From positions 2,052,945-2,091,448 of the forward strand of contig NZ_LMLB01000001.1 of the NCBI RefSeq assembly GCF_001421785.1: DNA of 38,504 bases, read 5' to 3'. The position numbers and the translations under genes are program-made. This document shows, piece after piece, positions 1-8,525 of the stretch (positions within the stretch are counted from its first letter, which is position 1; each line of letters opens with the position of its first letter). The notes under the pieces were generated by a model, which was given only the letters and a program-made list of their open reading frames with translations, did no database searches and was not told the origin of the DNA. The DNA is from Sphingomonas sp. Leaf33 (GTDB lineage Bacteria; Pseudomonadota; Alphaproteobacteria; Sphingomonadales; Sphingomonadaceae).

Positions 1-1343
1 TCGGCAACGCCCGCACCGGCATGTTCGCCTGGCTGTACGCACGCCACTATGGCGGTAAGGCGCTGCTGCGGATCGAGGATACCGACAAGGCCCGGTCGAC
101 AACGGACGCGATCGACGTCATCTTCGACGGGCTGAACTGGCTGGGGCTGGATTGGGACGAGGAACCCGTGTTCCAGTCGACCCGCGCGGGACGCCATGCA
201 GAGGTCGTCGACGACCTGATCGCGCGTGGTGGCGCGTACCGCTGCTACATGACGCAGGCCGAACTCGCCGCGGCCCGCGCCGCGGCGGAGGCCGAGCGAC
301 GCCCGTTCCGCCTCAACTCGCCGTGGCGCGACGCCGATCCGGCGACCGCCCCCGCCGACCAGCCTTTCGTCGTCCGCGTCAAGGCGGCGCGCGAGGGCGA
401 GACGGTGATCGAGGATCTGGTCCAGGGCCGCGTGACCGTCGCCAATGCGGAACTGGACGACATGGTCCTGCTGCGGTCGGACGGCACGCCGACGTACATG
501 CTCGCGGTCGTCGTCGACGATCACGACATGGGTGTGACGCACGTCATCCGCGGCGACGACCACCTCAACAACGCGTTCCGCCAGTTGAGCATCATTCGCG
601 CGATGGGCTGGCCCGAGCCAGTCTACGCCCATATACCGCTGATCCACGGGTCGGACGGCGCAAAGCTGTCGAAGCGGCACGGTGCGCTGGGCGTCGATGC
701 GTATCGCGACGACCTCGGCATCCTGCCGGAGGCGCTGTTCAACTACCTGCTGCGTCTGGGCTGGGGTCATGGCGACGACGAGATCATCAGCCGCGAACAG
801 GCGATTGAATGGTTCGACCTCGACGCGGTCGGGAAATCACCGGCGCGGTTCGATACGAAGAAGCTCGAGAACCTTAACGGTCATTATATCCGCGCAGCGG
901 ACGATATGCGGCTGGCCGATCTGGTCGCGCCGCGACTCGGTTTCGAACCCACGGTCGAGCAGCTGGACCTGTTGCGTCGCAGCATGGTATCGCTGAAGCC
1001 GCGCGCGGCCAATATCCTCGACCTCTCCGACGCCGCGGGCTTTCTGTTTCGCAGCCGCCCACTGGAATTGGACGATGCGGCGAAGGGTCTGCTAGAAGGT
1101 GAGGCACGTTCGCTGCTGACCCGGCTGCACGCCGCGCTTGACGCGCTCGACAGCTGGGATACGGAAGCGCTCGAACCGGCGGTCCGCGAGGTCGCCGAGG
1201 CCGCGGGCGTCAAGCTCGGTGCCGTCGCGCAGCCGCTGCGCGCCGCACTCGTCGGTCGCAAGACCTCGCCTGGAATTTTCGACGTGCTCGAACTCCTCGG
1301 GCGTGACGAGAGTTTGGGACGGATCGCCGACCAGATGGCCTGA
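1..1343 (+). CDS. gltX: Glutamyl-tRNA synthetase GltX, 5' end cut off
   Basis: Class I aminoacyl-tRNA synthetase that charges tRNA-Glu with glutamate. The gene runs in from outside the window: the reading frame is open from base 3 (G-N-A-R-T-G before the first Met at 21), which is the end of the HIGH signature region (HxGNARTG), so only the extreme N-terminus is missing. The second signature, KLSKRHG, is seen near base 660, after the conserved RGDDHLNN segment. The C-terminal anticodon-binding helical domain is complete and ends at TGA 1341-1343. The Met at base 21 is therefore internal and not the start. gltA follows after 36 bases on the same strand, so the two may be cotranscribed. Discriminating or non-discriminating charging (Glu only, or also tRNA-Gln) cannot be told from this fragment. 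Identification is very secure. Confidence 0.97.
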   Translation, partial: GNARTGMFAWLYARHYGGKALLRIEDTDKARSTTDAIDVIFDGLNWLGLDWDEEPVFQSTRAGRHAEVVDDLIARGGAYRCYMTQAELAAARAAAEAERRPFRLNSPWRDADPATAPADQPFVVRVKAAREGETVIEDLVQGRVTVANAELDDMVLLRSDGTPTYMLAVVVDDHDMGVTHVIRGDDHLNNAFRQLSIIRAMGWPEPVYAHIPLIHGSDGAKLSKRHGALGVDAYRDDLGILPEALFNYLLRLGWGHGDDEIISREQAIEWFDLDAVGKSPARFDTKKLENLNGHYIRAADDMRLADLVAPRLGFEPTVEQLDLLRRSMVSLKPRAANILDLSDAAGFLFRSRPLELDDAAKGLLEGEARSLLTRLHAALDALDSWDTEALEPAVREVAEAAGVKLGAVAQPLRAALVGRKTSPGIFDVLELLGRDESLGRIADQMA

Positions 1344-1379
1344 CAAAGGGCCGCACGAGAACAACGAGGAGCTTTGCGA

Positions 1380-2654
1380 GTGACCGATACCAGCATCAAG
1401 ATCGGCGACAGCGACTATCCGGTGCTGTCGGGGACCGTCGGTCCCGACGTGATCGACATTCGCAAGCTCTACGCGAAATCGGGGATGTTCACATACGACC
1501 CCGGCTTCACCAGCACGGCGTCGTGCGAATCGGCGCTGACGTATATCGACGGCGACCAGGGCGTGCTGCTCCACCGCGGCTATCCGATCGGCGAGCTGGC
1601 CGAGCATTCGTCGTTCATGGAAGTCAGCTATCTGCTGCTGAACGGCGAGTTGCCGAGCGGGGACGAGCTCGACAAGTTCAGCTACACGATCAGCCGTCAC
1701 ACGATGCTGCACGAGCAGCTCGCGCAATTCTACCGCGGGTTCCGCCGCGACGCGCACCCGATGGCGGTGATGTGCGGCGTGGTCGGTGCGCTCAGCGCCT
1801 TTTACCACGACTCGACCGACATTTCCGACCCGCAGCAACGCATGATCGCGTCGCACCGGCTGATCGCAAAGATGCCGACGATCGCGGCGATGGCGTACAA
1901 GTACAGCGTCGGTCAGCCGTTCGTGTATCCGAAGAACGACCTCAGCTACGCCGGCAATTTCCTGCGCATGACCTTCGGCGTTCCGGCCGAGGAATATGAA
2001 GTCAATCCGGCGGTCGAGCGTGCGATGGACCGCATCTTCATCCTGCACGCCGATCATGAGCAGAACGCATCGACCTCGACCGTGCGTCTGGCCGGTTCGT
2101 CGGGCGCGAACCCGTTCGCCTGCATCGCGGCGGGCATCGCCTGCCTGTGGGGTCCGGCGCATGGCGGCGCGAACGAAGCCGCGCTCAACATGCTGCGCGA
2201 GATCGGCACGCCGGATCGCATCCCGGAATATATCGCGCGTGCCAAGGACAAGAACGACCCGTTCCGCCTGATGGGCTTCGGCCACCGCGTGTACAAGAAC
2301 TACGACCCGCGCGCGACCGTCATGCAGAAGACGGTGCGCGAAGTGTTCGACGCGCTGAACGTGTCCGACCCGCTGTTCGAAACCGCGCTGCGCCTGGAGG
2401 AAATCGCGCTCAGCGACGATTACTTCATCGAGAAGAAGCTGTTCCCCAACGTCGATTTCTATTCGGGCGTCATCCTGTCGGCGATCGGCTTCCCGACGAC
2501 GATGTTTACCGTGCTCTTCGCGCTCGCCCGCACCGTCGGCTGGGTCGCGCAGTGGAACGAGATGATCTCCGATCCCGAGCAGAAGATCGGCCGCCCGCGC
2601 CAGCTATATACCGGCCCGACCGAGCGTCATTACGTTCCGATCGCCGAGCGTTGA
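1380..2654 (+). CDS. gltA: Citrate synthase GltA
   Basis: Condenses acetyl-CoA with oxaloacetate to citrate, the entry step of the TCA cycle, in the cytoplasm. The 424-residue length fits the hexameric type II enzyme of Gram-negative bacteria. The catalytic signature [14 protein letters not shown] is present (GFGHRVY box), as is the upstream substrate-binding [10 protein letters not shown] segment. I chose the GTG at 1380 because GAGGAG (1366-1371) sits 8 bases before it; an in-frame TTG at 1374 is only 2 bases from that site. The gene lies 36 bases after gltX, with a small membrane-protein gene 4 bases behind it. Nothing unusual in the protein. Confidence 0.98.
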   Translation: MTDTSIKIGDSDYPVLSGTVGPDVIDIRKLYAKSGMFTYDPGFTSTASCESALTYIDGDQGVLLHRGYPIGELAEHSSFMEVSYLLLNGELPSGDELDKFSYTISRHTMLHEQLAQFYRGFRRDAHPMAVMCGVVGALSAFYHDSTDISDPQQRMIASHRLIAKMPTIAAMAYKYSVGQPFVYPKNDLSYAGNFLRMTFGVPAEEYEVNPAVERAMDRIFILHADHEQNASTSTVRLAGSSGANPFACIAAGIACLWGPAHGGANEAALNMLREIGTPDRIPEYIARAKDKNDPFRLMGFGHRVYKNYDPRATVMQKTVREVFDALNVSDPLFETALRLEEIALSDDYFIEKKLFPNVDFYSGVILSAIGFPTTMFTVLFALARTVGWVAQWNEMISDPEQKIGRPRQLYTGPTERHYVPIAER

Positions 2655-2658
2655 GCGC

Positions 2659-2859
2659 GTGACCCGCCACGGGATCCTCCTCGTCATCGGACTGCTGGCT
2701 ACGGCGATGGGGCTGCTGTGGATGGGCCAAGGCCTCGGTTACGTCCGCTGGCCGCAGTCGAGCTTCATGATCGACCAGCGGCCGTGGGTGCTGCGCGGGT
2801 CGGTGCTGGCGGTCGTCGGGTTGGTGGTCGTGCTCTACGCGCGGCGATTGCGGCGGTAG
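2659..2859 (+). CDS. Small two-helix membrane protein of unknown function
   Basis: A 66-residue protein starting with GTG at 2659, four bases after the gltA stop, so probably translated from the same message. It has two hydrophobic stretches (about residues 4-24 and 45-61) separated by a polar loop containing the motif SSFMIDQRPWVLRG, and ends in a basic tail (ARRLRR), which predicts an inner-membrane hairpin. The loop motif reminds me of small uncharacterised membrane proteins in other Proteobacteria, but I know no function. The position behind gltA does not by itself suggest a role in the TCA cycle. That it is a real gene is supported by the tight spacing and the clear membrane pattern. Confidence 0.7.
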   Translation: MTRHGILLVIGLLATAMGLLWMGQGLGYVRWPQSSFMIDQRPWVLRGSVLAVVGLVVVLYARRLRR

Positions 2860-2875
2860 GGCGCGGTGGTCGCCC

Positions 2876-4246
2876 TTATTCCAGCGGCAACGTGAACACG
2901 AAACGGGCACCCGCCCCAGGTGCGCTGTCGACGGTGATGTCGCCGCCCATCGCGCGGGCCAGGCGCCGCGAGATGTAGAGGCCCAGGCCGCTGCCGCCCG
3001 GCTCGCCCGGATCGACGCGGCCGAATTTTTCGAAGATCATCGCCTGGTCAGCCTCGGCGATACCCTTGCCCTGGTCCGCGACGATCACGCACGCGTGGGT
3101 ATCGTCCTGCATGATCCGCACCCACACGCTGCCGCCGCGCGGCGAATAGCGCACGGCGTTGCCGATCAGGTTGACCAGGATCTGGAGCGACCGGCGGAAG
3201 TCGCCCGTCGCCGGCAGCGTCTCGTCGGCGGCCGGACGATCGATGCGGACATCCCCCTCCGACGCGCGCACCGCCAGCAGGCCCGACGCGCGGCGCGCGA
3301 CATCGGCCAGATCGAGCGGATCGGCATCGACCACGAAGTCGGCGCGCTCGACCGCCTCCAGATCGACCAGGTCGTCGACTAGTCCCAACAGATGCCGTCC
3401 GGCGCTGGCGATATCGTCGGCATAGCCCGAATAGCGCTCGGCGATCGGCCCATCGACGCCCGCGCTCATGCTGCTGGCGTTGGCGATGATGCGTTCCAGC
3501 GGCCGGCGCAGCGAGCGGTCGAGCTGTTCGCCAAAGCCGGCGGCGAAGGGCTCGGTCGGCTCGCCGTCTTCCGCTGGGGCCGGCGCCGCGGCAGGCAGCG
3601 GGTCGAGCATCATCACGCCCCCGGCAAAGCCGGCGAAACGCCCGCGTGCGTCGATCCGCGGTTCGGCCGCGAGCAAGACCCGTCGTCCGGTGCCGCGAAG
3701 CTCGGCTTCCTGCGCGTCGAACCGCATCTGCGCGGCGACCGCACCCAGGATCGGGAACGCGCCGTCATCGTCCTCGGCCAGCGCGAACAGCTTGACCAGC
3801 GGCTGCCCCAGAATCGCCGCCGCATCGAAGCCATAGCGGGCGCCCGCGTCAGGGGTAACATGGGTCAGCCGCAACGCCGCGTCACTTTCCCACATCCAGT
3901 CGGCCTCGACCGCGCGGAACGAGGCGCGTTCGGCGGACGGACGCCAGGACGGGCGCGCCTGCCACCCGCCGACGACCAATGTCACGCCGTCGGCATCGGG
4001 TTCGGCCCGGACCGACAGTTCCAGGTCGTCGTCCCCGTCCGCCACCACTACGGCACGCGCGATCGCGATGCCGAGCCGGCGGGCAAGCCGGACGAGTGCG
4101 GCGATCTCGGGCAACGCCACATCGCCGCCGATCGCGCCCCCGGCCTGCGCGATCAGGTCGAGGAACCGGGGATCGGCCTGGACCAGCCGGTCCGTACCGT
4201 CACAGCGCGCGACGATCGGGTGGAGCAGCGGATCGAGCGCGTTCAT
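2876..4246 (-). CDS. PAS-containing histidine-kinase-like protein lacking the phosphoacceptor His
   Basis: 456 residues. The layout is an N-terminal region (1-105), a PAS-like domain (about 110-215, with WMWESDAALRLTHVTPDAGARYGF), a Pro/Ala linker (216-235), a dimerisation helix pair (about 238-300) and a complete HATPase_c domain (about 345-456). ATP-site motifs are intact: N box with N359/N363, G1 box DQGKG (391-395), F box (F405-F408) and G2 box GGSGLGL (417-423). The H box, usually SHELRTPL, reads DRSLRRPL (243-250), so the phosphoacceptor His is Arg244. It therefore probably cannot autophosphorylate in the usual way and may act like DivL-type pseudokinases; that is inference. The start is fixed by the ATGA overlap (4243-4246) with the DUF2336 gene upstream. 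No transmembrane segment is seen, and no response regulator is adjacent. Confidence 0.85.
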   Translation of the reverse strand: MNALDPLLHPIVARCDGTDRLVQADPRFLDLIAQAGGAIGGDVALPEIAALVRLARRLGIAIARAVVVADGDDDLELSVRAEPDADGVTLVVGGWQARPSWRPSAERASFRAVEADWMWESDAALRLTHVTPDAGARYGFDAAAILGQPLVKLFALAEDDDGAFPILGAVAAQMRFDAQEAELRGTGRRVLLAAEPRIDARGRFAGFAGGVMMLDPLPAAAPAPAEDGEPTEPFAAGFGEQLDRSLRRPLERIIANASSMSAGVDGPIAERYSGYADDIASAGRHLLGLVDDLVDLEAVERADFVVDADPLDLADVARRASGLLAVRASEGDVRIDRPAADETLPATGDFRRSLQILVNLIGNAVRYSPRGGSVWVRIMQDDTHACVIVADQGKGIAEADQAMIFEKFGRVDPGEPGGSGLGLYISRRLARAMGGDITVDSAPGAGARFVFTLPLE

Positions 4247-5358
4247 CGCACGTCCTTGAGCGTGTCGAGCGCCAGCAGCGCGGCGCGGAAATCGGGATGC
4301 AGGCTGAGCGGCGCGACCGCCAGCCGCGCGGTCGCCGGGTCGATGCTCGCCGCCAGATCGAGCGCGTCGGCAAAGGCATCGACATCGCGGCGCGGGTCCG
4401 CCTCGCTCAGATGAAAGCCCAGCCGGGCGATCGTCTCGCGCGGTACGTTCAGCGCGCGGAGCACCAGCCACAGGCGATCGCCAGCCGGATCGACCAGCAA
4501 CTCGCGCCCCAGTTCGTAGCGCGCACCCAGCGCATGGGCGATGAACGCGGCTAGGACGGTCAGTCGCCGGTCGCGCAGGATTTCGTCGAGCAGCGCGGGC
4601 AGTTCGACCGGCTGCGCATCGACCGCTTCGGCCAGGCGCATCGTCGCGGCCTCCACGCGGTCATCGGCGTCATGCGCGGCGATGTTGCGCAGCGCAGCCT
4701 CGGCGATCGCGCGATCGAGTGGAGCGGGATCGTCGAGCCCGTCGGCCGCCCGGTCCCGCAATGCCGCCGCCACCCACCAGACCAGCCGGGCGTGAAGCGT
4801 GGACGGCATGCCCGTGCTGGTCAGGCCGCGCCCTTCGCTCAACTGGCGTCGCTGGCTCTCGCCGATCATCGTCGCGGCGGCGGCCGTCGCGACGACCCGG
4901 TCGGAACTTTGCGCGAGCCGAGCCAGCAGGCTGGGTGTGTCGGCGTCGGCCCCTGCATCGGCGGGAAGGCTCGCGGTCAGCAGTTCCAGCTGGACGCGCG
5001 AGAGGCACTCGGCGGCAAAGTCGGGGTCGCGCAGCAGTCCCGCCGCGGCCAGCCGCTCGGCAACCGGGGTCGGATTCGCGATCAGCCGCTCCGCCGCCGC
5101 CCGCGCCCCGCGGGTGCCGAGAAGCCGCATCGAATATTCGGTCAGCTCGCCCTCGACCACGCCGACCATCGCTTCGACCAGAGTCGCCAGCGCGGCGCGC
5201 GTGCGATCGTCCAGCCGCCCTTCGGCGGGCAGGAAGGCGTCGGTGATCGAGGCATCGAGCGCGGCGCGGGCGCGCGAATCGGCGACCGCGGCCCGGGCCA
5301 GCAAGGCCCGTACCCCGGCGCCATGCGCCCGATGCGTGATGGCGGAAGCGTCCGTCAT
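4243..5358 (-). CDS. DUF2336 domain protein
   Basis: A 371-residue, soluble, Ala- and Leu-rich helical protein that I assign to the DUF2336 family, which is mainly alphaproteobacterial. Visible traits are repeated helix pairs resembling HEAT repeats (for example LLRDPDFAAECLSRVQLELL and ALRNIAAHDADDRVEAATMRLAEAV), suggesting a protein-binding scaffold. There is no signal peptide or membrane segment. The stop codon overlaps the start of the kinase-like gene by four bases (ATGA), so translational coupling and a shared pathway are likely. The family is often found near regulatory genes, but its biochemical role is unknown to me. The start at 5358 is the first Met of the frame and gives the natural N-terminus MTDASAITHRAHGAG. 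Confidence 0.82.
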   Translation of the reverse strand: MTDASAITHRAHGAGVRALLARAAVADSRARAALDASITDAFLPAEGRLDDRTRAALATLVEAMVGVVEGELTEYSMRLLGTRGARAAAERLIANPTPVAERLAAAGLLRDPDFAAECLSRVQLELLTASLPADAGADADTPSLLARLAQSSDRVVATAAAATMIGESQRRQLSEGRGLTSTGMPSTLHARLVWWVAAALRDRAADGLDDPAPLDRAIAEAALRNIAAHDADDRVEAATMRLAEAVDAQPVELPALLDEILRDRRLTVLAAFIAHALGARYELGRELLVDPAGDRLWLVLRALNVPRETIARLGFHLSEADPRRDVDAFADALDLAASIDPATARLAVAPLSLHPDFRAALLALDTLKDVR

Positions 5359-5394
5359 AAGGTCCCGGTCTACCGCGCCGTCGTTAAGGCGGCC

Positions 5395-6570
5395 CTAAGG
5401 CTTTTCGCGAATCGCCTCAATCGCCATGCCGGTCGAGGCAAGCGCGTAAAGCGCAGACAGTGCCAGCCCGACGAGCGGGTAGCCGACGATCGCGGCGGGC
5501 AACAGGATCAGCGGATGCGCCGCCGGCGTCGCCCACCAACGCCGCCGCGGGACGGGCACCCGCTCCAGCAGCACCGCGCAGGCGATCGTCGCCAGGGCCA
5601 GGACCAGCCCGGTGCCCGCCCCGGTCGCCCGCGTCGCGTCGACGCCGGTCAGCAGCACGACTGCGGCCGCCAGCGCCTGAATCGCACGCTCCTGCGTGCG
5701 CGCCAGCCGATCCTCCCCGCGCAGCCAGCTCAGCATCGATCCCGTCGACAGCGCCGCCATCCCGGCCAGGCTGACCGCGATTCCCGCCGCCGGCAGCATC
5801 GCCGACAGCAGCGCCACCGCCGCCGCGCCCGCGACGCCCCCCGCCGCGGTCACCGCCCACGCGGGCACGCCGCGCGAAACGAGGTGGGGCAGCGTCCAGC
5901 CGGTCACGGGCGTGAAGATGAACCGGTCGGTCCAGGCCGTCCGCCGGTCGCCCAGAGCAGCGAGCACCGATTTCGACCGCCGCAACAGCGCCGCCGAATT
6001 TCGCTCGACGCCGTGCCGGGTCCGGCCGGTCGCGGGCGGCAGCAACAACTGCACGGCGCGCGCGGCGACCGCCTGGCGCAACAGCGTCGACTGGAAATCA
6101 TAATCGGCGGGCAGCGACGCGACGTCGGCCAGCCGCGCGGCGGGGACTCGGGCAAGACCTGCCCAGCTGTGCAAATTATCGACCCGCTCGATCCCGCCGC
6201 TGCCGTCGCCGTCACGCGTGACGAGCAGGGCTTCATGGCCTTCGGACGCAAGCCATTCGATGACCGCGTCGGTGGTCACCAGCCCATCGGCGACGACGAT
6301 GACCTGCGCCAGCGGGTGCATCCGGGCCGCGGCCTCCTCCGCCGATCGCACGACATCGACCGTGACGCCGCGCGCGGCGATCCGGCTGGTCGCGCCGAGC
6401 AACGCCGGCGTCACCCGTGAAACGGCGACGAGCAGGTGACCGACGCCGACCGCGGCCAGCAGCCGCGCCTGATATTCGATCAGCGTCGCGCCGCCGAACG
6501 GCAACGTCGCGGCAAGCGCGTCAGGGCGATCCTCGGCGTCTTCGGTCGCGAAGATGAGGCCGGCTAGCAT
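5395..6570 (-). CDS. Nucleotidyltransferase-like domain fused to a membrane domain (degenerate CDP-alcohol transferase-like)
   Basis: 391 residues. The N-terminal half (about 1-200) looks like a nucleotide-sugar pyrophosphorylase fold (LIFATEDAEDRPDALAATLP, then GGATLIEYQARLLAAVGV, then VIVVADGLVTTDAVIEWLASEG), but the usual glycine-rich AAGxGxR signature is absent. After a linker (DRFIFTPVTGWTLPHLV) the C-terminal half has about six hydrophobic helices. The order resembles bifunctional IPCT/DIPPS-type enzymes of inositol-phosphate lipid synthesis, but the CDP-alcohol phosphotransferase signature DGxxAR...GxxxDxxxD is not visible; the equivalent region reads SWLRGEDRLARTQERA. Function is therefore unassigned. 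The start is supported by GGAGG 9 bases upstream (6580-6584). DUF2336 follows on the same strand after 36 bases. Confidence 0.65.
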   Translation of the reverse strand: MLAGLIFATEDAEDRPDALAATLPFGGATLIEYQARLLAAVGVGHLLVAVSRVTPALLGATSRIAARGVTVDVVRSAEEAAARMHPLAQVIVVADGLVTTDAVIEWLASEGHEALLVTRDGDGSGGIERVDNLHSWAGLARVPAARLADVASLPADYDFQSTLLRQAVAARAVQLLLPPATGRTRHGVERNSAALLRRSKSVLAALGDRRTAWTDRFIFTPVTGWTLPHLVSRGVPAWAVTAAGGVAGAAAVALLSAMLPAAGIAVSLAGMAALSTGSMLSWLRGEDRLARTQERAIQALAAAVVLLTGVDATRATGAGTGLVLALATIACAVLLERVPVPRRRWWATPAAHPLILLPAAIVGYPLVGLALSALYALASTGMAIEAIREKP

Positions 6571-6583
6571 AATGCAGATCCTC

Positions 6584-6673
6584 CCGTGCTCCCGCGAACG
6601 CGGGTGCCCAGGGCCACAGGCATGGTACGTCGGGTATGAATTACCCTGGGCGCCCGCCTGCGCGGGAGCACGG
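6584..6673 (-). repeat. Large inverted repeat, 30-base arms
   Basis: The left arm 6584-6613 (begins CCGTGCTCCCGCG, ends GCCCAGGG) and the right arm 6644-6673 (begins CCCTGGGC, ends GCGGGAGCACGG) are near-perfect reverse complements with about four mismatches, separated by a 30-base loop. It fills most of the gap between the NamZ gene and the nucleotidyltransferase-like gene, both on the minus strand, and its edge touches the GGAGG ribosome-binding site of the latter. No T-run follows on either strand, so it is not a simple intrinsic terminator. A REP- or MITE-like dispersed repeat is the likely origin. Confidence 0.85.
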
Positions 6674-6688
6674 TACAGCGCGTCGCCA

Positions 6689-7885
6689 TCAGTACAGCAG
6701 GTACGCGCGTCGCACGTCCTCCCACGCGGCTTCGTCCGCGCGCGTCATCGAATCGAGATCGCCAGGCTGAGCGCCGGCATAATCCACCCATTCGCGCAAG
6801 GCCGGGCCACCGTTGATGACGTCGATCGCCAGCTTGTCGAAGACGTACTCGTAGGGAAAGTCGCGCCACAGCGGATAGTCCGGATACAGCGTCCGGATCG
6901 CCTTGAACGCCAGCGCCTGCAATCGCCACGGCGTGAACGCGGTGTGGTCGTACGCCGCACCCTCGGCGTGGATGTGCAGCCCGGCACAGAGCTGGTGTAC
7001 GTGCTTGTGGAACGTCGGCTCGAAACTCACCTCGCGCAACAGGCAGCCTTCCAGCCACTGCGGCCCCGTGCGCCGCATCTCCGCCAGCACCGCGCGTGCG
7101 TCGATGTCGGGCGCGCCGAACAGTTCCAGCGGCCGGGTCGTCCCCCGCCCTTCGCTGAGCGTCGTGCCCTCCAGCATCACGGTCCCGGCATAGGCGCGCG
7201 CCATGTTGAGGTTCGGCGCGTTCGGACTGGGGTTGATCCAGATGCGCTCCGCCGGCCAGCCGAACCCGGGCGACGCGTCGGGCGCATAGCCCTCCATCGC
7301 GATCACGCGGTAATCGACGTCGAGCTTGTAATGGTCGATGAACCACTGCCCGAGTTCGCCGAGCGTCAGTCCGTGCCGCATCGGCATGGGGCCGGCGCCG
7401 ACGAAGCTCTCCCATCCCGGCAGCAACGTCAGCCCCTCGACCGGCCGCCCGGCGGGATTGGGCCGATCAAGCACCCACACCGATTTGCCATGCTGGGCAG
7501 CGGCTTCGATGACATAGAGCAACGTCGTGATGAAGGTGTAGATGCGACAGCCCAGGTCCTGCAGATCGATCAGCACGACATCGAACGTGTGCATCGACTG
7601 GCCCGTCGGCCGGCGCACTTCGCCATACAGGCTGAAAACGGGAATACCGTGGACAGGATCGTCGAAATCCGGCGACTCCATCATATTGTCCTGCTTGTCG
7701 CCGCGCAGCCCATGCTGCGGTCCGAAGGCAGCGGTGACGTTCACCCCCGCCGCGACCAGCGCGTCGAGCGAATGCATCAGGTCCGCGGTCACCGACGCGG
7801 GGTGCGCGAGCAACGCGACGCGGCGACCGTGCAGGCTTTTCAACAGCTCGGGGTCGGAGAGCAGGCGATCGATGCCGAATTTCAT
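6689..7885 (-). CDS. namZ: Exo-beta-N-acetylmuramidase NamZ family protein (DUF1343)
   Basis: A 398-residue member of the DUF1343 family, whose characterised Bacillus member NamZ (GH171) removes MurNAc from the non-reducing ends of peptidoglycan chains. Family hallmarks seen are the Rossmann-like N-terminus (GRRVALLAHPASVTADL), the segment FGPQHGLRGDKQDNM, then VHGIPVFSLYGEVRRPT, LIDLQDLGCRIYTFI and VLDRPNPAGRPVEG. The start Met at 7885 overlaps the stop of the DOMON-like gene (ATGA, 7882-7885), giving MKFGIDRLL. With this start there is no signal peptide, so the protein is predicted cytoplasmic, unlike the secreted Bacillus enzyme. Together with AmgK and MurU encoded near 37 kb it fits MurNAc recycling. 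Family assignment is strong; activity and location are inferred. Confidence 0.88.
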   Translation of the reverse strand: MKFGIDRLLSDPELLKSLHGRRVALLAHPASVTADLMHSLDALVAAGVNVTAAFGPQHGLRGDKQDNMMESPDFDDPVHGIPVFSLYGEVRRPTGQSMHTFDVVLIDLQDLGCRIYTFITTLLYVIEAAAQHGKSVWVLDRPNPAGRPVEGLTLLPGWESFVGAGPMPMRHGLTLGELGQWFIDHYKLDVDYRVIAMEGYAPDASPGFGWPAERIWINPSPNAPNLNMARAYAGTVMLEGTTLSEGRGTTRPLELFGAPDIDARAVLAEMRRTGPQWLEGCLLREVSFEPTFHKHVHQLCAGLHIHAEGAAYDHTAFTPWRLQALAFKAIRTLYPDYPLWRDFPYEYVFDKLAIDVINGGPALREWVDYAGAQPGDLDSMTRADEAAWEDVRRAYLLY

Positions 7886-8409
7886 GGGGTTCCGACTGCC
7901 GGGATACGCAGCGCAAAGCAATCGGGATGATGAAAATCCGGCGCGCCGGGCGGATGCGCGAGGCTCCAATAGGATTTGGTGCCGTCGGCTTCCTCGATGA
8001 CTGCGGTCAGGGCGATATCCGCGGCGCCGGACGGCACCGTCGAGAGATCGATGTCAGCATCGATCCCATTCGTCGTCCGCTCGATCACGGGATCGACCGC
8101 GAGCGGCAGGTTGCGCATTCCGTCCCGATACCGATCGAACGCGTATGCCGCCCACCGCAACGAAGGCGAGAGGTTGAACTCGAAATACCCGTCGCCTGCG
8201 CTCGGCTTCCAGAACATCTCGAAACAGGTGGTGCGCCAGAGCCCGTCGGCGCGCGCCGGTGTCGTCACTTCGGGCAAAACCAGCGTGTCGAGCCCCTCGA
8301 CCGCGAAGGTCAGCAGGACGTCGCTCCCATCGGTCATCGTCCACTCGACCCTGACCGCCCGAACCTTTCCGGCCGGCGTATCGGGATGACATTTCAGCTC
8401 GTAGATCAT
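7882..8409 (-). CDS. DOMON-like domain protein
   Basis: 175 residues predicted to form a beta-sandwich of the DOMON-like type. Recognisable segments are [17 protein letters not shown], the middle part [26 protein letters not shown] and [14 protein letters not shown]; the E-x-F-x-x-x-sandwich plus YxEFN-like strand is typical of the carbohydrate/heme-binding fold. No signal peptide is seen. The start at 8409 has a purine-rich GGGAGAGAGGG just upstream, and the longer open frame upstream only reads through an inverted repeat. The stop overlaps the namZ start by four bases, so the two proteins are translationally coupled; a sugar- or muropeptide-binding helper for NamZ is a reasonable guess but unproven. 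Confidence 0.78.
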   Translation of the reverse strand: MIYELKCHPDTPAGKVRAVRVEWTMTDGSDVLLTFAVEGLDTLVLPEVTTPARADGLWRTTCFEMFWKPSAGDGYFEFNLSPSLRWAAYAFDRYRDGMRNLPLAVDPVIERTTNGIDADIDLSTVPSGAADIALTAVIEEADGTKSYWSLAHPPGAPDFHHPDCFALRIPAVGTP

Positions 8410-8420
8410 CCCTCTCTCCC

Positions 8421-8509
8421 GCTCGCACTGAGCTTGTCGAAGTGCTGCCCTTCTTCTGCCAACGCATACGCAAGACGGACAGGGCTTCGACAAGCTCAGC
8501 CCGAACGGT
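8421..8509. repeat. Inverted repeat of the GAGCTTGTCGAAG family, copy 1
   Basis: Core CTGAGCTTGTCGAAG at 8428-8442 is repeated in reverse complement at 8485-8499, with a partly matching outer flank (right arm continues into CCCGAACGGT). A second copy is at 22642-22730. I recognise this core as a very common dispersed repeat in sphingomonads. It occupies nearly all of the 116-base divergent gap between the DOMON-like gene and tyrS, so the promoters of both genes must lie in or beside it. Confidence 0.85.
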
Positions 8510-8525
8510 TAGGGGGAGCACCGTC

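Noticed and set aside
4672..6420. A 582-codon plus-strand open frame opposite the DUF2336 and fusion genes
   Set aside because: Arg/Gln/Pro-rich shadow crossing two good genes of the opposite strand.
6584..6673. CRISPR or terminator at the large inverted repeat
   Set aside because: Only one pair of arms, no spacers, no T-run.
8442..8525. N-terminal extension of TyrS
   Set aside because: The open frame upstream of 8526 is the dispersed repeat, and the ATG at 8526 has a strong ribosome-binding site.
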